Part shown: positions 13,531 to 27,438 of the stretch, one piece after another
Layout of the letters: each line of letters starts with the position of its first letter
Position numbering within the stretch: position 1 is the first letter of the stretch
NCBI GenBank assembly: GCA_031769625.1
Contig: JAUIMM010002539.1
Location: 1-64,000, forward strand
Source: Taudactylus pleione
Lineage: Eukaryota > Chordata > Amphibia > Anura > Myobatrachidae
Direction: 5' to 3'
Length of the DNA: 64,000 nt
Notes under the pieces: model-generated
Databases searched by the model: none
Told to the model about the DNA's origin: nothing
The model's input: the letters and a program-made list of their open reading frames with translations, nothing else
Program-made: the position numbers and the translations under genes

Positions 13531-16247
13531 AAAGCGCATACTTTGTGTTATCTCCACTTGTAGCAAACACAGGCAGCTCAAAATTTCACTGGATGTGTTG
13601 AAGACCAAGACCCACAAATGTGATGTGAAATGGTTTTTCTCCCATGTTGCGTTTAAGAGAAAACAGCAATTGCTCGTTTTAGGCAAAAATGCATTGAAAG
13701 CAATGGAACCAACAAAAGCGCATACTTTGTGTTATCTCCTCTTGTAGCAAACACAGACAGCTCAAAATTTCACTGGATGTGTTGAAGACCAAGACCAACA
13801 AATGTGATGTGAAATGGTTTTTCTCCCATGTTGCGTTTAAGAGAAAACAGCAAATGCACGTTTTAGGCCAAAATGCATTGAAAGCAATGAAAACAACAAA
13901 AGCGCATACTTTGTGTTATCTCCACTTGTAGCAAACACAGACAGCTCAAAATTTCACTGGATGTGTTGAAGACCAAGACCCACAAATGTGATGTGAAATG
14001 GTTTTTCTCCCATGTTGCATTTAAGAGAAAACAGCAATTGCTCGTTTTAGGCAAAAATGCATTGAAAGCAATGGAAACAACAAAAGCGCATACTTTGTGT
14101 TTTCTCCTCTTGTAGCAAACACAGGCAGCTCAAAATTTCACTGGATGTGTTGAAGACCAAGACCAACAAATGTGATGTGAAATGGTTTTTCTCCACTGTT
14201 GCGTTTAAGAGAAAACAGCAAATGCACGTTTTAGGCCAAAATGCTTTGAAAGCAATGGAAACAACAAAAGCGCATACTTTGTGTTATCTCCACTTGTAGC
14301 AAACACAAACAGCTCAAAATTTCACTGGATGTCTTGAAGACGAAGACCAACAAATGTGATGTGAAATGGTTTTTCTCCCATGTTGCGTTTAAGAGAAAAC
14401 AGCAAATGCACGTTTTAAGCCAAAATGCATTGAAAGCAATGAAAACAACAAAAGCGCATACTTTGTGTTATCTCCACTTGTAGCAAACACAGACAGCTCA
14501 AAATTTCACTGGATGTCTTGAAGACGAAGACCAACAAATGTGATGTGAAATGGTTTTTCTCCCATGTTGCGTTTAAGAGAAAACAGCAAATGCACGTTTT
14601 AAGCCAAAATGCATTGAAAGCAATGAAAACAACAAAAGCGCATACTTTGTGTTATCTCCACTTGTAGCAAACACAGACAGCTCAAAATTTCACTGGATGT
14701 GTTGAAGACCAAGACCCACAAATGTGATGTGAAATGGTTTTTCTCCCATGTTGCGTTTAAGAGAAAACAGCAATTGCTTGTTTTAGGCAAAAATGCATTG
14801 AAAGCAATGGAAACAACAAAAGCGCATACTTTGTGTTATCTCCTCTTGTAGCAAACACAGGCAGCTCAAAATTTCACTGGATGTGTTGAAGACCAAGACC
14901 CACAAATGTGATGTGAAATGGTTTTTCTCCCATGTTGCATTTAAGAGAAAACAGCAATTGCTCGTTTTAGGCAAAAATGCATTGAAAGCAATGGAACCAA
15001 CAAAAGCGCATACTTTGTGTTATCTCCACTTGTAGCAAACACAGGCAGCTCAAAATTTCACTGGATGTGTTGAAGACCAAGACCCACAAATGTGATGTGA
15101 AATGGTTTTTCTCCCATGTTGCGTTTAAGAGAAAACAGCAATTGCTCGTTTTAGGCAAAAATGCATTGAAAGCAATGGAACCAACAAAAGCGCATACTTT
15201 GTGTTATCTCCTCTTGTAGCAAACACAGACAGCTCAAAATTTCACTGGATGTGTTGAAGACCAAGACCAACAAATGTGATGTGAAATGGTTTTTCTCCCA
15301 TGTTGCGTTTAAGAGAAAACAGCAAATGCACGTTTTAGGCCAAAATGCATTGAAAGCAATGAAAACAACAAAAGCGCATACTTTGTGTTATCTCCACTTG
15401 TAGCAAACACAGACAGCTCAAAATTTCACTGGATGTGTTGAAGACCAAGACCCACAAATGTGATGTGAAATGGTTTTTCTCCCATGTTGCATTTAAGAGA
15501 AAACAGCAATTGCTCGTTTTAGGCAAAAATGCATTGAAAGCAATGGAAACAACAAAAGCGCATACTTTGTGTTTTCTCCTCTTGTAGCAAACACAGGCAG
15601 CTCAAAATTTCACTGGATGTGTTGAAGACCAAGACCAACAAATGTGATGTGAAATGGTTTTTCTCCACTGTTGCGTTTAAGAGAAAACAGCAAATGCACG
15701 TTTTAGGCCAAAATGCTTTGAAAGCAATGGAAACAACAAAAGCGCATACTTTGTGTTATCTCCACTTGTAGCAAACACAAACAGCTCAAAATTTCACTGG
15801 ATGTCTTGAAGACGAAGACCAACAAATGTGATGTGAAATGGTTTTTCTCCCATGTTGCGTTTAAGAGAAAACAGCAAATGCACGTTTTAAGCCAAAATGC
15901 ATTGAAAGCAATGAAAACAACAAAAGCGCATACTTTGTGTTATCTCCACTTGTAGCAAACACAGACAGCTCAAAATTTCACTGGATGTCTTGAAGACGAA
16001 GACCAACAAATGTGATGTGAAATGGTTTTTCTCCCATGTTGCGTTTAAGAGAAAACAGCAAATGCACGTTTTAAGCCAAAATGCATTGAAAGCAATGAAA
16101 ACAACAAAAGCGCATACTTTGTGTTATCTCCACTTGTAGCAAACACAGACAGCTCAAAATTTCACTGGATGTGTTGAAGACCAAGACCCACAAATGTGAT
16201 GTGAAATGGTTTTTCTCCCATGTTGCGTTTAAGAGAAAACAGCAATT
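13531..16247 (-). repeat. 8-monomer higher-order repeat, copy inside the second 12.3-kb unit
   Basis: This is the counterpart of 1,207-3,924 at the 12,324-bp offset and has the same 1,472-bp internal period. It lacks the extra T of the first copy, so its internal period is exactly 8 x 184 bp. That T was therefore gained after the 12.3-kb duplication, or lost here. Confidence 0.87.
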
Positions 16248-19200
16248 GCTCGTTTTAGGCAAAAATACATTGAAAGCAATGGAACCAACAAAAGCGCATA
16301 CTTTGTGTTATCTCCTCTTGTAGCAAACACAGACAGCTCAAAATTTCACTGGATGTGTTGAAGACCAAGACCAACAAATGTGATGTGAAATGGTTTTTCT
16401 CCCATGTTGCGTTTAAGAGAAAACAGCAAATGCACGTTTTAGGCCAAAATGCTTTGAAAGCAATGGAAACAACAAAAGCACATCCTTTGTGTTATCTCCA
16501 CTTATAGCAAACACAGACAGCTCAAAATTTCACTGGATGTGTTGAAGACCAAGACCCACAAATGTGATGTGAAATGGTTTTTCTCCCATGTTGCGTTTAA
16601 GAGAAAACAGCAAATGCACATTTTAGGCCAAAATGCATTGAAAGCAATGGAAACAACAAAAGCGCATACTTTGTGTTATCTTCTCTTGTAGCAAACACAG
16701 GCAGCTCAAAATTTCACTGGATGTGTTGAAGACCAAGACCCACAAATGTGATGTGAAATGGTTTTTCTCCCATGTTGCGTTTAAGAGAAAACAGCAATTG
16801 CTCGTTTTAGGCAAAAATGCATTGAAAGCAATGGAACCAACAAAAGCGCATACTTTGTGTTATCTCCTGTTGTAGCAAACACAGGCAGCTCAAAATTTCA
16901 CTGGATGTGTTGAAGACCAAGACCAACAAATGTGATGTGAAATGGTTTTTCTCCCATGTTGCGTTTAAGAGAAAACAGCAAATGCACGTTTTAGGCCAAA
17001 ATGCATTGAAAGCAATGGAAACAACAAAAGCGCATACTTTGTGTTATCTCCACTTGTAGCAAACACAGACAGCTCAAAATTTCACTGGATGTGTTGAAGA
17101 CCAAGACCCACAAATGTGATGTGAAATGGTTTTTCTCCCATGTTGCGTTTAAGAGAAAACAGCAAATGCACGTTTTAGGCCAAAATGCATTGAAAGCAAT
17201 GGAAACAACAAAAGCGCATACTTTGTGTTATCTTCTCTTGTAGCAAACACAGGCAGCTCAAAATTTCACTGGATGTGTTGAAGACCAAGACCAACAAATG
17301 TGATGTGAAATGGTTTTTCTCCCATGTTGCGTTTAAGAGAAAACAGCAAATGCACGTTTTAGGCCAAAATGCTTTGAAAGCAATGGAAACAACAAAAGCG
17401 CATACTTTGTGTTATCTCCACTTGTAGCAAACACAGACAGCTCAAAATTTCACTGGATGTGTTGAAGACCAAGACCCACAAATGTGATGTGAAATGGTTT
17501 TTCTCCCATGTTGCGTTTAAGAGAAAACAGCAATTGCTCGTTTTAGGCAAAAATGCATTGAAAGCAATATAACCAACAAAAGCGCATACTTTGTGTTATC
17601 TCCTCTTGTAGCAAACACAGACAGCTCAAAATTTCACTGGATGTGTTGAAGACCAAGACCCACAAAAGTGATGTGAAATGGTTTTTCTCCCATGTTGCGT
17701 TTAAGAGAAAACAGCAATTGCACGTTTTAGGCCAAAATGCATTGAAAGCAATGGAAACAACAAAAGCGCATACTTTGTGTTATCTCCTCTTGTAGCAAAC
17801 ACAGGCAGCTCAAAATTTCACTGGATGTGTTGAAGACCAAGACCAACAAATGTGATGTGAAATGGTTTTTCTCCACTGTTGCGTTTAAGAGAAAACAGCA
17901 AATGCACGTTTTAGGCCAAAATGCTTTGAAAGCAATGGAAACAACAAAAGCACATACTTTGTGTTATCTCCACTTGTAGCAAACATAGACAGCTCAAAAT
18001 TTCACTGGATGTGTTGAAGACCAAGACCCACAAATGTGATGTGAAATGGTTTTACTCCCATGTTGCGTTTAAGAGAAAACAGCAATTGCTCGTTTTAGGC
18101 AAAAATGCATTGAAAGCAATGGAACCAACAAAAGCGCATACTTTGTGTTATCTCCTCTTGTAGCAAACACAGACAGCTCAAATTTTCACTGGATGTGTTG
18201 AAGACCAAGACCCACAAATGTGATGTGAAATGGTTTTTCTCCCATGTTGCGTTTAAGAGAAAACAGCAATTGCACGTTTTAGGCCAAAATGCATTGAAAG
18301 CAATGGAAACAAAAAAAGCGCATACTTTGTGTTATCTCCTCTTGTAGCAAACACAGGCAGCTCAAAATTTCACTGGATGTGTTGAAGACCAAGACCAACA
18401 AATGTGATGTGAAATGGTTTTTCTCCCATGTTGCGTTTAAGAGAAAACAGCAAATGCACGTTTTAGGCCAAAATGCATTGAAAGCAATGGAAACAACAAA
18501 AGTGCATACGTTGTGTTATCTCCACTTGTAGCAAACACAAACAGCTCAAAATTTCACTGGATGTCTTGAAGACCAAGACCAACAAATGTGATGTGAAATG
18601 GTTTTTCTCCCATGTTGCGTTTAAGAGAAAACAGCAAATGCACGTTTTAGGCCAAAATGCATTGAAAGCAATGAAAACAACAAAAGCGCATACTTTGTGT
18701 TATCTCCACTTGTAGCAAACACAGACAGCTCAAAATTCACTGGATGTGTTGAAGACCAAGACCCACAAATGTGATGTGAAATGGTTTTTCTCCCATGTTG
18801 CATTTAAGAGAAAACAGCAATTGCTCGTTTTAGGCAAAAATGCATTGAAAGCAATGGAACCAACAAAAGCGCATACTTTGTGTTATCTCCTCTTGTAGCA
18901 AACACAGACAGCTCAAAATTTCACTGGATGTGTTGAAGACCAAGACCAACAAATGTGATGTGAAACGGTTTTTCTCCCATGTTGCGTTTAAGAGAAAACA
19001 GCAAATGCACGTTTTAGGCCAAAATGCTTTGAAAGCAATGGAAACAACAAAAGCGCATACTTTGTGTTATCTCCACTTATAGCAAACACAGACAGCTCAA
19101 AATTTCACTGGATGTGTTGAAGACCAAGACCCACAAATGTGATGTGAAATGGTTTTTCTCCCATGTTGCGTTTAAGAGAAAACAGCAAATGCACGTTTTA

Positions 19201-20132
19201 GGCCAAAATGCATTGAAAGCAATGGAAACAACAAAAGCGCATACTTTGTGTTATCTTCTCTTGTAGCAAACACAGGCAGCTCAAAATTTCACTGGATGTG
19301 TTGAAGACCAAGACCAACAAATGTGATGTGAAATGGTTTTTCTCCCATGTTGCGTTTAAGAGAAAACAGCAAATGCACGTTTTAGGCCAAAATGCTTTGA
19401 AAGCAATGGAAACAACAAAAGCGCATACTTTGTGTTATCTCCACTTGTAGCAAACACAGGCAGCTCAAAATTTCACTGGATGTGTTGAAGACCAAGACCC
19501 ACAAATGTGATGTGAAATGGTTTTTCTCCCATGTTGCGTTTAAGAGAAAACAGCAATTGCTCGTTTTAGGCAAAAATGCATTGAAAGCAATGGAACCAAC
19601 AAAAGCGCATACTTTGTGTTATCTCCTCTTGTAGCAAACACAGACAGCTCAAAATTTCACTGGATGTGTTGAAGACCAAGACCAACAAATGTGATGTGAA
19701 ATCGTTTTTCTCCCATGTTGCGTTTAAGAGAAAACAGCAAATGCACGTTTTAGGCCAAAATGCATTGAAAGCAATGAAAACAACAAAAGCGCATACTTTG
19801 TGTTATCTCCACTTGTAGCAAACACAGACAGCTCAAAATTTCACTGGATGTGTTGAAGACCAAGACCCACAAATGTGATGTGAAATGGTTTTTCTCCCAT
19901 GTTGCATTTAAGAGAAAACAGCAATTGCTCGTTTTAGGCAAAAATGCATTGAAAGCAATGGAAACAACAAAAGCGCATACTTTGTGTTTTCTCCTCTTGT
20001 AGCAAACACAGGCAGCTCAAAATTTCACTGGATGTGTTGAAGACCAAGACCAACAAATGTGATGTGAAATGGTTTTTCTCCCATGTTGCGTTTAAGAGAA
20101 AACAGCAAATGCACGTTTTAGGCCAAAATTTT

Positions 20133-22418
20133 TTGAAAGCAATGGAAACAACAAAAGCGCATACTTTGTGTTATCTCCACTTGTAGCAAACACAGACAGC
20201 TCAAAATTTCACTGGAAGTGTTGAAGACCAAGACCCACAAATGTGATGTGAAATGGTTTTTCTCCCATGTTGCGTTTAAGAGAAAACAGCAAATGCACGT
20301 TTTAGGCCAAAATGCATTGAAAGCAATGGAAACAACAAAAGCGCATACTTTGTGTTATCTTCTCTTGTAGCAAACACAGGCAGCTCAAAATTTCACTGGA
20401 TGTGTTGAAGACCAAGACCAACAAATGTGATGTGAAATGGTTTTTCTCCCATGTTGCGTTTAAGAGAAAACAGCAAATGCACGTTTTAGGCCAAAATGCT
20501 TTGAAAGCAATGGAAACAACAAAAGCGCATACTTTGTGTTATCTCCACTTGTAGCAAACACAGACAGCTCAAAATTTCACTGGATGTGTTGAAGACCAAG
20601 ACCCACAAATGTGATGTGAAATGGTTTTTCTCCCATGTTGCGTTTAAGAGAAAACAGCAATTGCTCGTTTTAGGCAAAAATGCATTGAAAGCAATATAAC
20701 CAACAAAAGCGCATACTTTGTGTTATCTCCTCTTGTAGCAAACAGACAGCTCAAAATTTCACTGGATGTGTTGAAGACCAAGACCCACAAATGTGATGTG
20801 AAATGGTTTTTCTCCCATGTTGCGTTTAAGAGAAAACAGCAATTGCACGTTTTAGGCCAAAATGCTTTGAAAGCAATGGAAACAACAAAAGCACATACTT
20901 TGTGTTATCTCCACTTGTAGCAAACACAGACAGCTCAAAATTTCACTGGATGTGTTGAAGACCAAGACCCACAAATGTGATGTGAAATGGTTTTTCTCCC
21001 ATGTTGCGTTTAAGAGAAAACAGCAAATGCACGTTTTAGGCCAAAATGCATTGAAAGCAATGGAAACAACAAAAGCGCATACTTTGTGTTATCTTCTCTT
21101 CTAGCAAACACAGGCAGCTCAAAATTTCACTGGATGTGTTGAAGACCAAGACCAACAAATGTGATGTGAAATGGTTTTTCTCCCATGTTGCGTTTAAGAG
21201 AAAACTGCAAATGCACGTTTTAGGCCAAAATGTTTTGAAAGCAATGGAAACAACAAAAGCGCATACTTTGTGTTATCTCCACTTGTAGCAAACACAGACA
21301 GCTCAAAATTTCACTGGAAGTGTTGAAGACCAAGACCCACAAATGTGATGTGAAATGGTTTTTCTCCCATGTTGCGTTTAAGAGAAAACAGCAAATGCAC
21401 GTTTTAGGCCAAAATGCATTGAAAGCAATGGAAACAACAAAAGCGCATACTTTGTGTTATCTTCTCTTGTAGCAAACACAGGCAGCTCAAAATTTCACTG
21501 GATGTGTTGAAGACCAAGACCAACAAATGTGATGTGAAATGGTTTTTCTCCCATGTTGCGTTTAAGAGAAAACAGCAAATGCACGTTTTAGGCCAAAATG
21601 CTTTGAAAGCAATGGAAACAACAAAAGCGCATACTTTGTGTTATCTCCACTTGTAGCAAACACAGACAGCTCAAAATTTCACTGGATGTGTTGAAGACCA
21701 AGACCCACAAATGTGATGTGAAATGGTTTTTCTCCCATGTTGCGTTTAAGAGAAAACAGCAATTGCTCGTTTTAGGCAAAAATGCATTGAAAGCAATATA
21801 ACCAACAAAAGCGCATACTTTGTGTTATCTCCTCTTGTAGCAAACAGACAGCTCAAAATTTCACTGGATGTGTTGAAGACCAAGACCCACAAATGTGATG
21901 TGAAATGGTTTTTCTCCCATGTTGCGTTTAAGAGAAAACAGCAATTGCACGTTTTAGGCCAAAATGCTTTGAAAGCAATGGAAACAACAAAAGCACATAC
22001 TTTGTGTTATCTCCACTTGTAGCAAACACAGACAGCTCAAAATTTCACTGGATGTGTTGAAGACCAAGACCCACAAATGTGATGTGAAATGGTTTTTCTC
22101 CCATGTTGCGTTTAAGAGAAAACAGCAAATGCACGTTTTAGGCCAAAATGCATTGAAAGCAATGGAAACAACAAAAGCGCATACTTTGTGTTATCTTCTC
22201 TTCTAGCAAACACAGGCAGCTCAAAATTTCACTGGATGTGTTGAAGACCAAGACCAACAAATGTGATGTGAAATGGTTTTTCTCCCATGTTGCGTTTAAG
22301 AGAAAACTGCAAATGCACGTTTTAGGCCAAAATGTTTTGAAAGCAATGGAAACAACAAAAGCGCATACTTTGTGTTATCTCCACTTGTAGCAAACACAGA
22401 CAGCTCAAAATTTCACTG
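20133..22418 (-). repeat. 6-monomer tandem duplication, copy inside the second 12.3-kb unit
   Basis: This is the counterpart of 7,810-10,095 at the 12,323-bp offset. It has the same two 2-bp deletions (about 20,740 and 21,842) and the same ttctcttctagc markers. Its presence in both large copies shows that the 6-monomer duplication came before the 12.3-kb one. Confidence 0.87.
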
Positions 22419-23429
22419 GATGTGTTGAAGACCAAGACCCACAAATGTGATGTGAAATGGTTTTTCTCCCATGTTGCGTTTAAGAGAAAACAGCAATTGC
22501 TCGTTTTAGGTAAAAATGCATTGAAAGCAATGGAACCAACACAAGCGCATACTTTGTGTTATCTCCTCTTGTAGCAAACACAGACAGCTCAAAATTTCAC
22601 TGGATGTGTTGAAGACCAAGACCCACAAATGTGATGTGAAATGGTTTTTCTCCCATGTTGCGTTTAAGAGAAAACAGCAAATGCACGTTTTAGGCCAAAA
22701 TGCTTTGAAAGCAATGGAAACAACAAAAGCGCATACTTTGTGTTATCTCCACTTATAGCAAACACAGACAGCTCAAAATTTCACTGGATGTGTTGAAGAC
22801 CAAGACCCACAAATGTGATGTGAAATGGTTTTTTTCCCATGTTGCGTTTAAGAGAAAACAGCAAATGCACGTTTTAGGCCAAAATGCATTGAAAGCAATG
22901 GAAACAACAAAAGCGCATACTTTGTGTTATCTTCTCTTGTAGCAAACACAGGCAGCTCAAAATTTCACTGGATGTGTTGAAGACCAAGACCAACAAATGT
23001 GATGTGAAATGGTTTTTCTCCCATGTTGCGTTTAAGAGAAAACAGCAAATGCACGTTTTAGGCCAAAATGCTTTGAAAGCAATGGAAACAACAAAAGCGC
23101 ATACTTTGTGTTATCTCCACTTGTAGCAAACACAGGCAGCTCAAAATTTCACTGGATGTGTTGAAGACCAAGACCCACAAATGTGATGTGAAATGGTTTT
23201 TCTCCCATGTTGCGTTTAAGAGAAAACAGCAATTGCTCGTTTTAGGCAAAAATGCATTGAAAGCAATGGAACCAACAAAAGCGCATACTTTGTGTTATCT
23301 CCTCTTGTAGCAAACACAGACAGCTCAAAATATCACTGGATGTGTTGAAGACCAAGATCAACAAATGTGATGTGAAATGGTTTTTCTCCCATGTTGCGTT
23401 TAAGAGAAAACAGCAAATGCACGTTTTAG

Positions 23430-26400
23430 GCCAAAATGCATTGAAAGCAATGAAAACAACAAAAGCGCATACTTTGTGTTATCTCCACTTGTAGCAAACA
23501 CAGACAGCTCAAAATTTCACTGGATGTGTTGAAGACCAAGACCCACAAATGTGATGTGAAATGGTTTTTCTCCCATGTTGCATTTAAGAGAAAACAGCAA
23601 TTGCTCGTTTTAGGCAAAAATGCATTGAAAGCAATGGAAACAACAAAAGCGCATACTTTGTGTTTTCTCCTCTTGTAGCAAACACAGGCAGCTCAAAATT
23701 TCACTGGATGTGTTGAAGACCAAGACCCACAAATGTGATGTGAAATGGTTTTTCTCCCATGTTGCGTTTAAGAGAAAACAGCAATTGCTCGTTTTAGGCA
23801 AAAATGCATTGAAAGCAATGGAACAAACAAAAGCGCATACTTTGTGTTATCTCCTCTTGTAGCAAACACAGACAGCTCAAAATTTCACTGGATGTGTTGA
23901 AGACCAAGACCCACAAATGTGATGTGAAATGGTTTTTCTCCCATGTTGCGTTTAAGAGAAAACAGCAATTGCACGTTTTAGGCCAAAATGCATTGAAAGC
24001 AATGGAAACAACAAAAGCGCATACTTTGTGTTATCTCCTCTTGTAGCAAACACAGGCAGCTCAAAATTTCACTGGATGTGTTGAAGACCAAGACCAACAA
24101 ATGTGATGTGAAATGGTTTTTCTCCCATGTTGCGTTTAAGAGAAAACAGCAAATGCACGTTTTAGGCCAAAATGCTTTGAAAGCAATGGAAACAACAAAA
24201 GCGCATACTTTGTGTTATCTCCACTTGTAGCAAACACAGACAGCTCAAAATTTCACTGGATGTGTTGAAGACCAAGACCCACAAATGTGATGTGAAATGG
24301 TTTTTCTCCCATGTTGCATTTAAGAGAAAACAGCAAATGCACGTTTTAGGCCAAAATGCATTGAAAGCAATGGAAACAACAAAAGCGCATACTTTGTGTT
24401 ATCTTCTCTTCTAGCAAACACAGGCAGCTCAAAATTTCACTGGATGTGTTGAAGACCAAGACCAACAAATGTGATGTGAAATGGTTTTTCTCCCATGTTG
24501 CGTTTAAGAGAAAACTGCAAATGCACGTTTTAGGCCAAAATGTTTTGAAAGCAATGGAAACAACAAAAGCGCATACTTTGTGTTATCTCCACTTGTAGCA
24601 AACACAGGCAGCTCAAAATTTCACTGGATGTGTTGAAGACCAAGACCCACAAATGTGATGTGAAATGGTTTTTCTCCCATGTTGCGTTTAAGAGAAAACA
24701 GCAATTGCTCGTTTTAGGTAAAAATGCATTGAAAGCAATGGAACCAACAAAAGCGCATACTTTGTGTTATCTCCTCTTGTAGCAAACACAGACAGCTCAA
24801 AATTTCACTGGATGTGTTGAAGACCAAGACCCACAAATGTGATGTGAAATGGTTTTTCTCCCATGTTGCGTTTAAGAGAAAACAGCAATTGCACATTTTA
24901 GGCCAAAATGCATTGAAAGCAATGGAAACAACAAAAGCGCATACTTTGTGTTATCTCCTCTTGTAGCAAACACAGGCAGCTCAAAATTTCACTGGATGTG
25001 TTGAAGACCAAGACCAACAAATGTGATGTGAAATGGTTTTTCTCCCATGTTGCATTTAAGAGAAAACAGCAATTGCTCGTTTTAGGCAAAAATGCATTGA
25101 AAGCAATGGAACCAACAAAAGCGCATACTTTGTGTTATCTCCTCTTGTAGCAAACACAGACAGCTCAAAATTTCACTGGATGTGTTGAAGACCAAGACCC
25201 ACAAATATGATGTGAAATGGTTTTTCTCCCATGTTGCGTTTAAGAGAAAACAGCAATTGCTCGTTTTAGGCCAAAATGCATTGAAAGCAATGAAAACAAC
25301 AAAAGCGCATACTTTGTGTTATCTCCTCTTGTAGCAAACACAGACAGCTCAAAATTTCACTGGATGTGTTGAAGACCAAGACCCACAAATGTGATGTGAA
25401 ATGGTTTTTCTCCCATGTTGCATTTAAGAGAAAACAGCAATTGCTCGTTTTAGGCAAAAATGCATTGAAAGCAATGGAACAAACAAAAGCGCATACTTTG
25501 TGTTATCTCCTCTTGTAGCAAACACAGACAGCTCAAAATTTCACTGGATGTGTTGAAGACCAAGACCCACAAATGTGATGTGAAATGGTTTTTCTCCCAT
25601 GTTGCGTTTAAGAGAAAACAGCAATTGCACGTTTTAGGCGAAAATGCATTGAAAGCAATGGAAACAACAAAAGCGCATACTTTGTGTTATCTCCTCTTGT
25701 AGCAAACACAGGCAGCTCAAAATTTCACTGGATGTGTTGAAGACCAAGACCAACAAATGTGATGTGAAATGGTTTTTCTCCCATGTTGCGTTTAAGAGAA
25801 AACAGCAAATGCACGTTTTAGGCCAAAATGCTTTGAAAGCAATGGAAACAACAAAAGCGCATACTTTGTGTTATCTCCACTTGTAGCAAACACAGACAGC
25901 TCAAAATTTCACTGGATGTGTTGAAGACCAAGACCCACAAATGTGATGTGAAATGGTTTTTCTCCCATGTTGCGTTTAAGAGAAAACAGCAAATGCACGT
26001 TTTAGGCCAAAATGCATTGAAAGCAATGGAAACAACAAAAGCGCATACTTTGTGTTATCTCCACTTGTAGCAAACACAGACAGCTCAAAATTTCACTGGA
26101 TGTGTTGAAGACCAAGACCCACAAATGTGATGTGAAATGGTTTTTCTCCCATGTTGCGTTTAAGAGAAAACAGCAGTTGCTCGTTTTAGGTAAAAATGCA
26201 TTGAAAGCAATGGAACCAACAAAAGCGCATACTTTGTGTTATCTCCTCTTGTAGCAAACACAGACAGCTCAAAATTTCACTGGATGTGTTGAAGACCAAG
26301 ACCCACAAATGTGATGTGAAATGGTTTTTCTCCCATGTTGCGTTTAAGAGAAAACAGCAATTGCACGTTTTAGGCCAAAATGCATTGAAAGCAATGGAAA

Positions 26401-27438
26401 CAACAAAAGCGCATACTTTGTGTTATCTCCTCTTGTAGCAAACACAGTCAGCTCAAAATTTCACTGGATGTGTTGAAGACCAAGACCCACAAATGTGATG
26501 TGAAATGGTTTTTCTCCCATGTTGCGTTTAAGAGAAAACAGCAATTGCACGTTTTAGGCCAAAATGCATTGAAAGCAATGGAAACAACAAAAGCGCATAC
26601 TTTGTGTTATCTCCTCTTGTAGAAAACACAGGCAGCTCAAAATTTCACTGGATGTGTTGAAGACCAAGACCAACAAATGTGATGTGAAATGGTTTTTCTC
26701 CCATGTTGCGTTTAAGAGAAAACAGCAAATGCACGTTTTAGGCCAAAATGCTTTGAAAGCAATGGAAACAACAAAAGCGCATACTTTGTGTTATCTCCAC
26801 TTGTAGCAAACACAGACAGCTCAAAATTTCACTGGATGTGTTGAAGACCAAGACCCACAAATGTGATGTGAAATGGTTTTTCTCCCATATTGCGTTTAAG
26901 AGAAAACAGCAAATGCACGTTTTAGGCCAAAATGCATTGAAAGCAATGGAAACAACAAAAGCGCATACTTTGTGTTATCTTCTCTTGTAGCAAACACAGG
27001 CAGCTCAAAATTTCACTGGATGTGTTGAAGACCAAGACCAACAAATGTGATGTGAAATGGTTTTTCTCCCATGTTGCGTTTAAGAGAAAACAGCAAATGC
27101 ACGTTTTAGGCCAAAATGCATTGAAAGCAATGGAAACAACAAAAGCGCATACTTTGTGTTTTCTCCTCTTGTAGCAAACACAGGCAGCTCAAAATTTCAC
27201 TGGATGTGTTGAAGACCAAGACCAACAAATGTGATGTGAAATGGTTTTTCTCCCATGTTGCGTTTAAGAGAAAACAGCAAATGCACGTTTTAGGCCAAAA
27301 TGCTTTGAAAGCAATGGAAACAACAAAAGCGCATACTTTGTGTTATCTCCTCTTGTAGCAAACACAGACAGCTCAAATTTTCACTGGATGTGTTGAAGAC
27401 CAAGACCCACAAATGTGATGTGAAATGGTTTTTCTCCC
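23430..27438 (-). repeat. Left-arm segment next to the inversion, with partial older copies
   Basis: About 22 minus-strand monomers lie outside the 12.3-kb duplication. A stretch of roughly 24,150-24,880 matches 9,620-10,350 at an offset of 14,531 bp (79 monomers minus 5 bp). It shares the markers ttctcttctagc, aaactgcaaatg, atgttttgaaag and ttttaggtaaaaatgc. A stretch near 25,190-26,060 resembles 11,400-12,250. So pieces of the 12.3-kb unit recur in order but are rearranged and more diverged. The last monomer before the inversion carries the aaattttcactgg variant (27,375), also seen at 5,858 and 18,182. No gene is seen. Confidence 0.7.

Larger units (their letters stand above)
12325..23430 (-). 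repeat. 12.3-kb segmental duplication, copy 2
   Basis: This is the second copy of the block at 1-11,100. The match ends between about 23,357 (gatca here, gacca in copy 1) and 23,438 (atgcattgaaagcaatgaaa here, atgctttgaaagcaatggaa in copy 1). The segment 11,100-12,324 that separates the copies, about 6.7 monomers, does not recur directly after copy 2. The second copy therefore stops before completing a full 67-monomer period. An unequal exchange or later rearrangement near 23.4 kb would explain this. Confidence 0.92.
1..27438 (-). repeat. 184-bp satellite array, left (minus-strand) arm
   Basis: About 149 tandem monomers of 184 bp run head to tail with no unrelated sequence between them. Landmarks such as ggccaaaatgc, caaacacagacagctc and gaaatggtttttctccc recur every 184 bp throughout. 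Relative to the right arm, every monomer is reverse-complemented. Departures from 184 bp are few: one extra T at about 3,151, a 1-bp loss at about 6,413 and 18,736, and 2-bp losses at about 8,417, 9,519, 20,740 and 21,842. Large duplications inside this arm are listed separately. No gene, RNA or mobile element was found. The array enters from beyond the window start, so its left limit is unknown. Function is not shown by the sequence; a centromeric or heterochromatic role is inferred only from monomer size and array scale. Confidence 0.98.
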
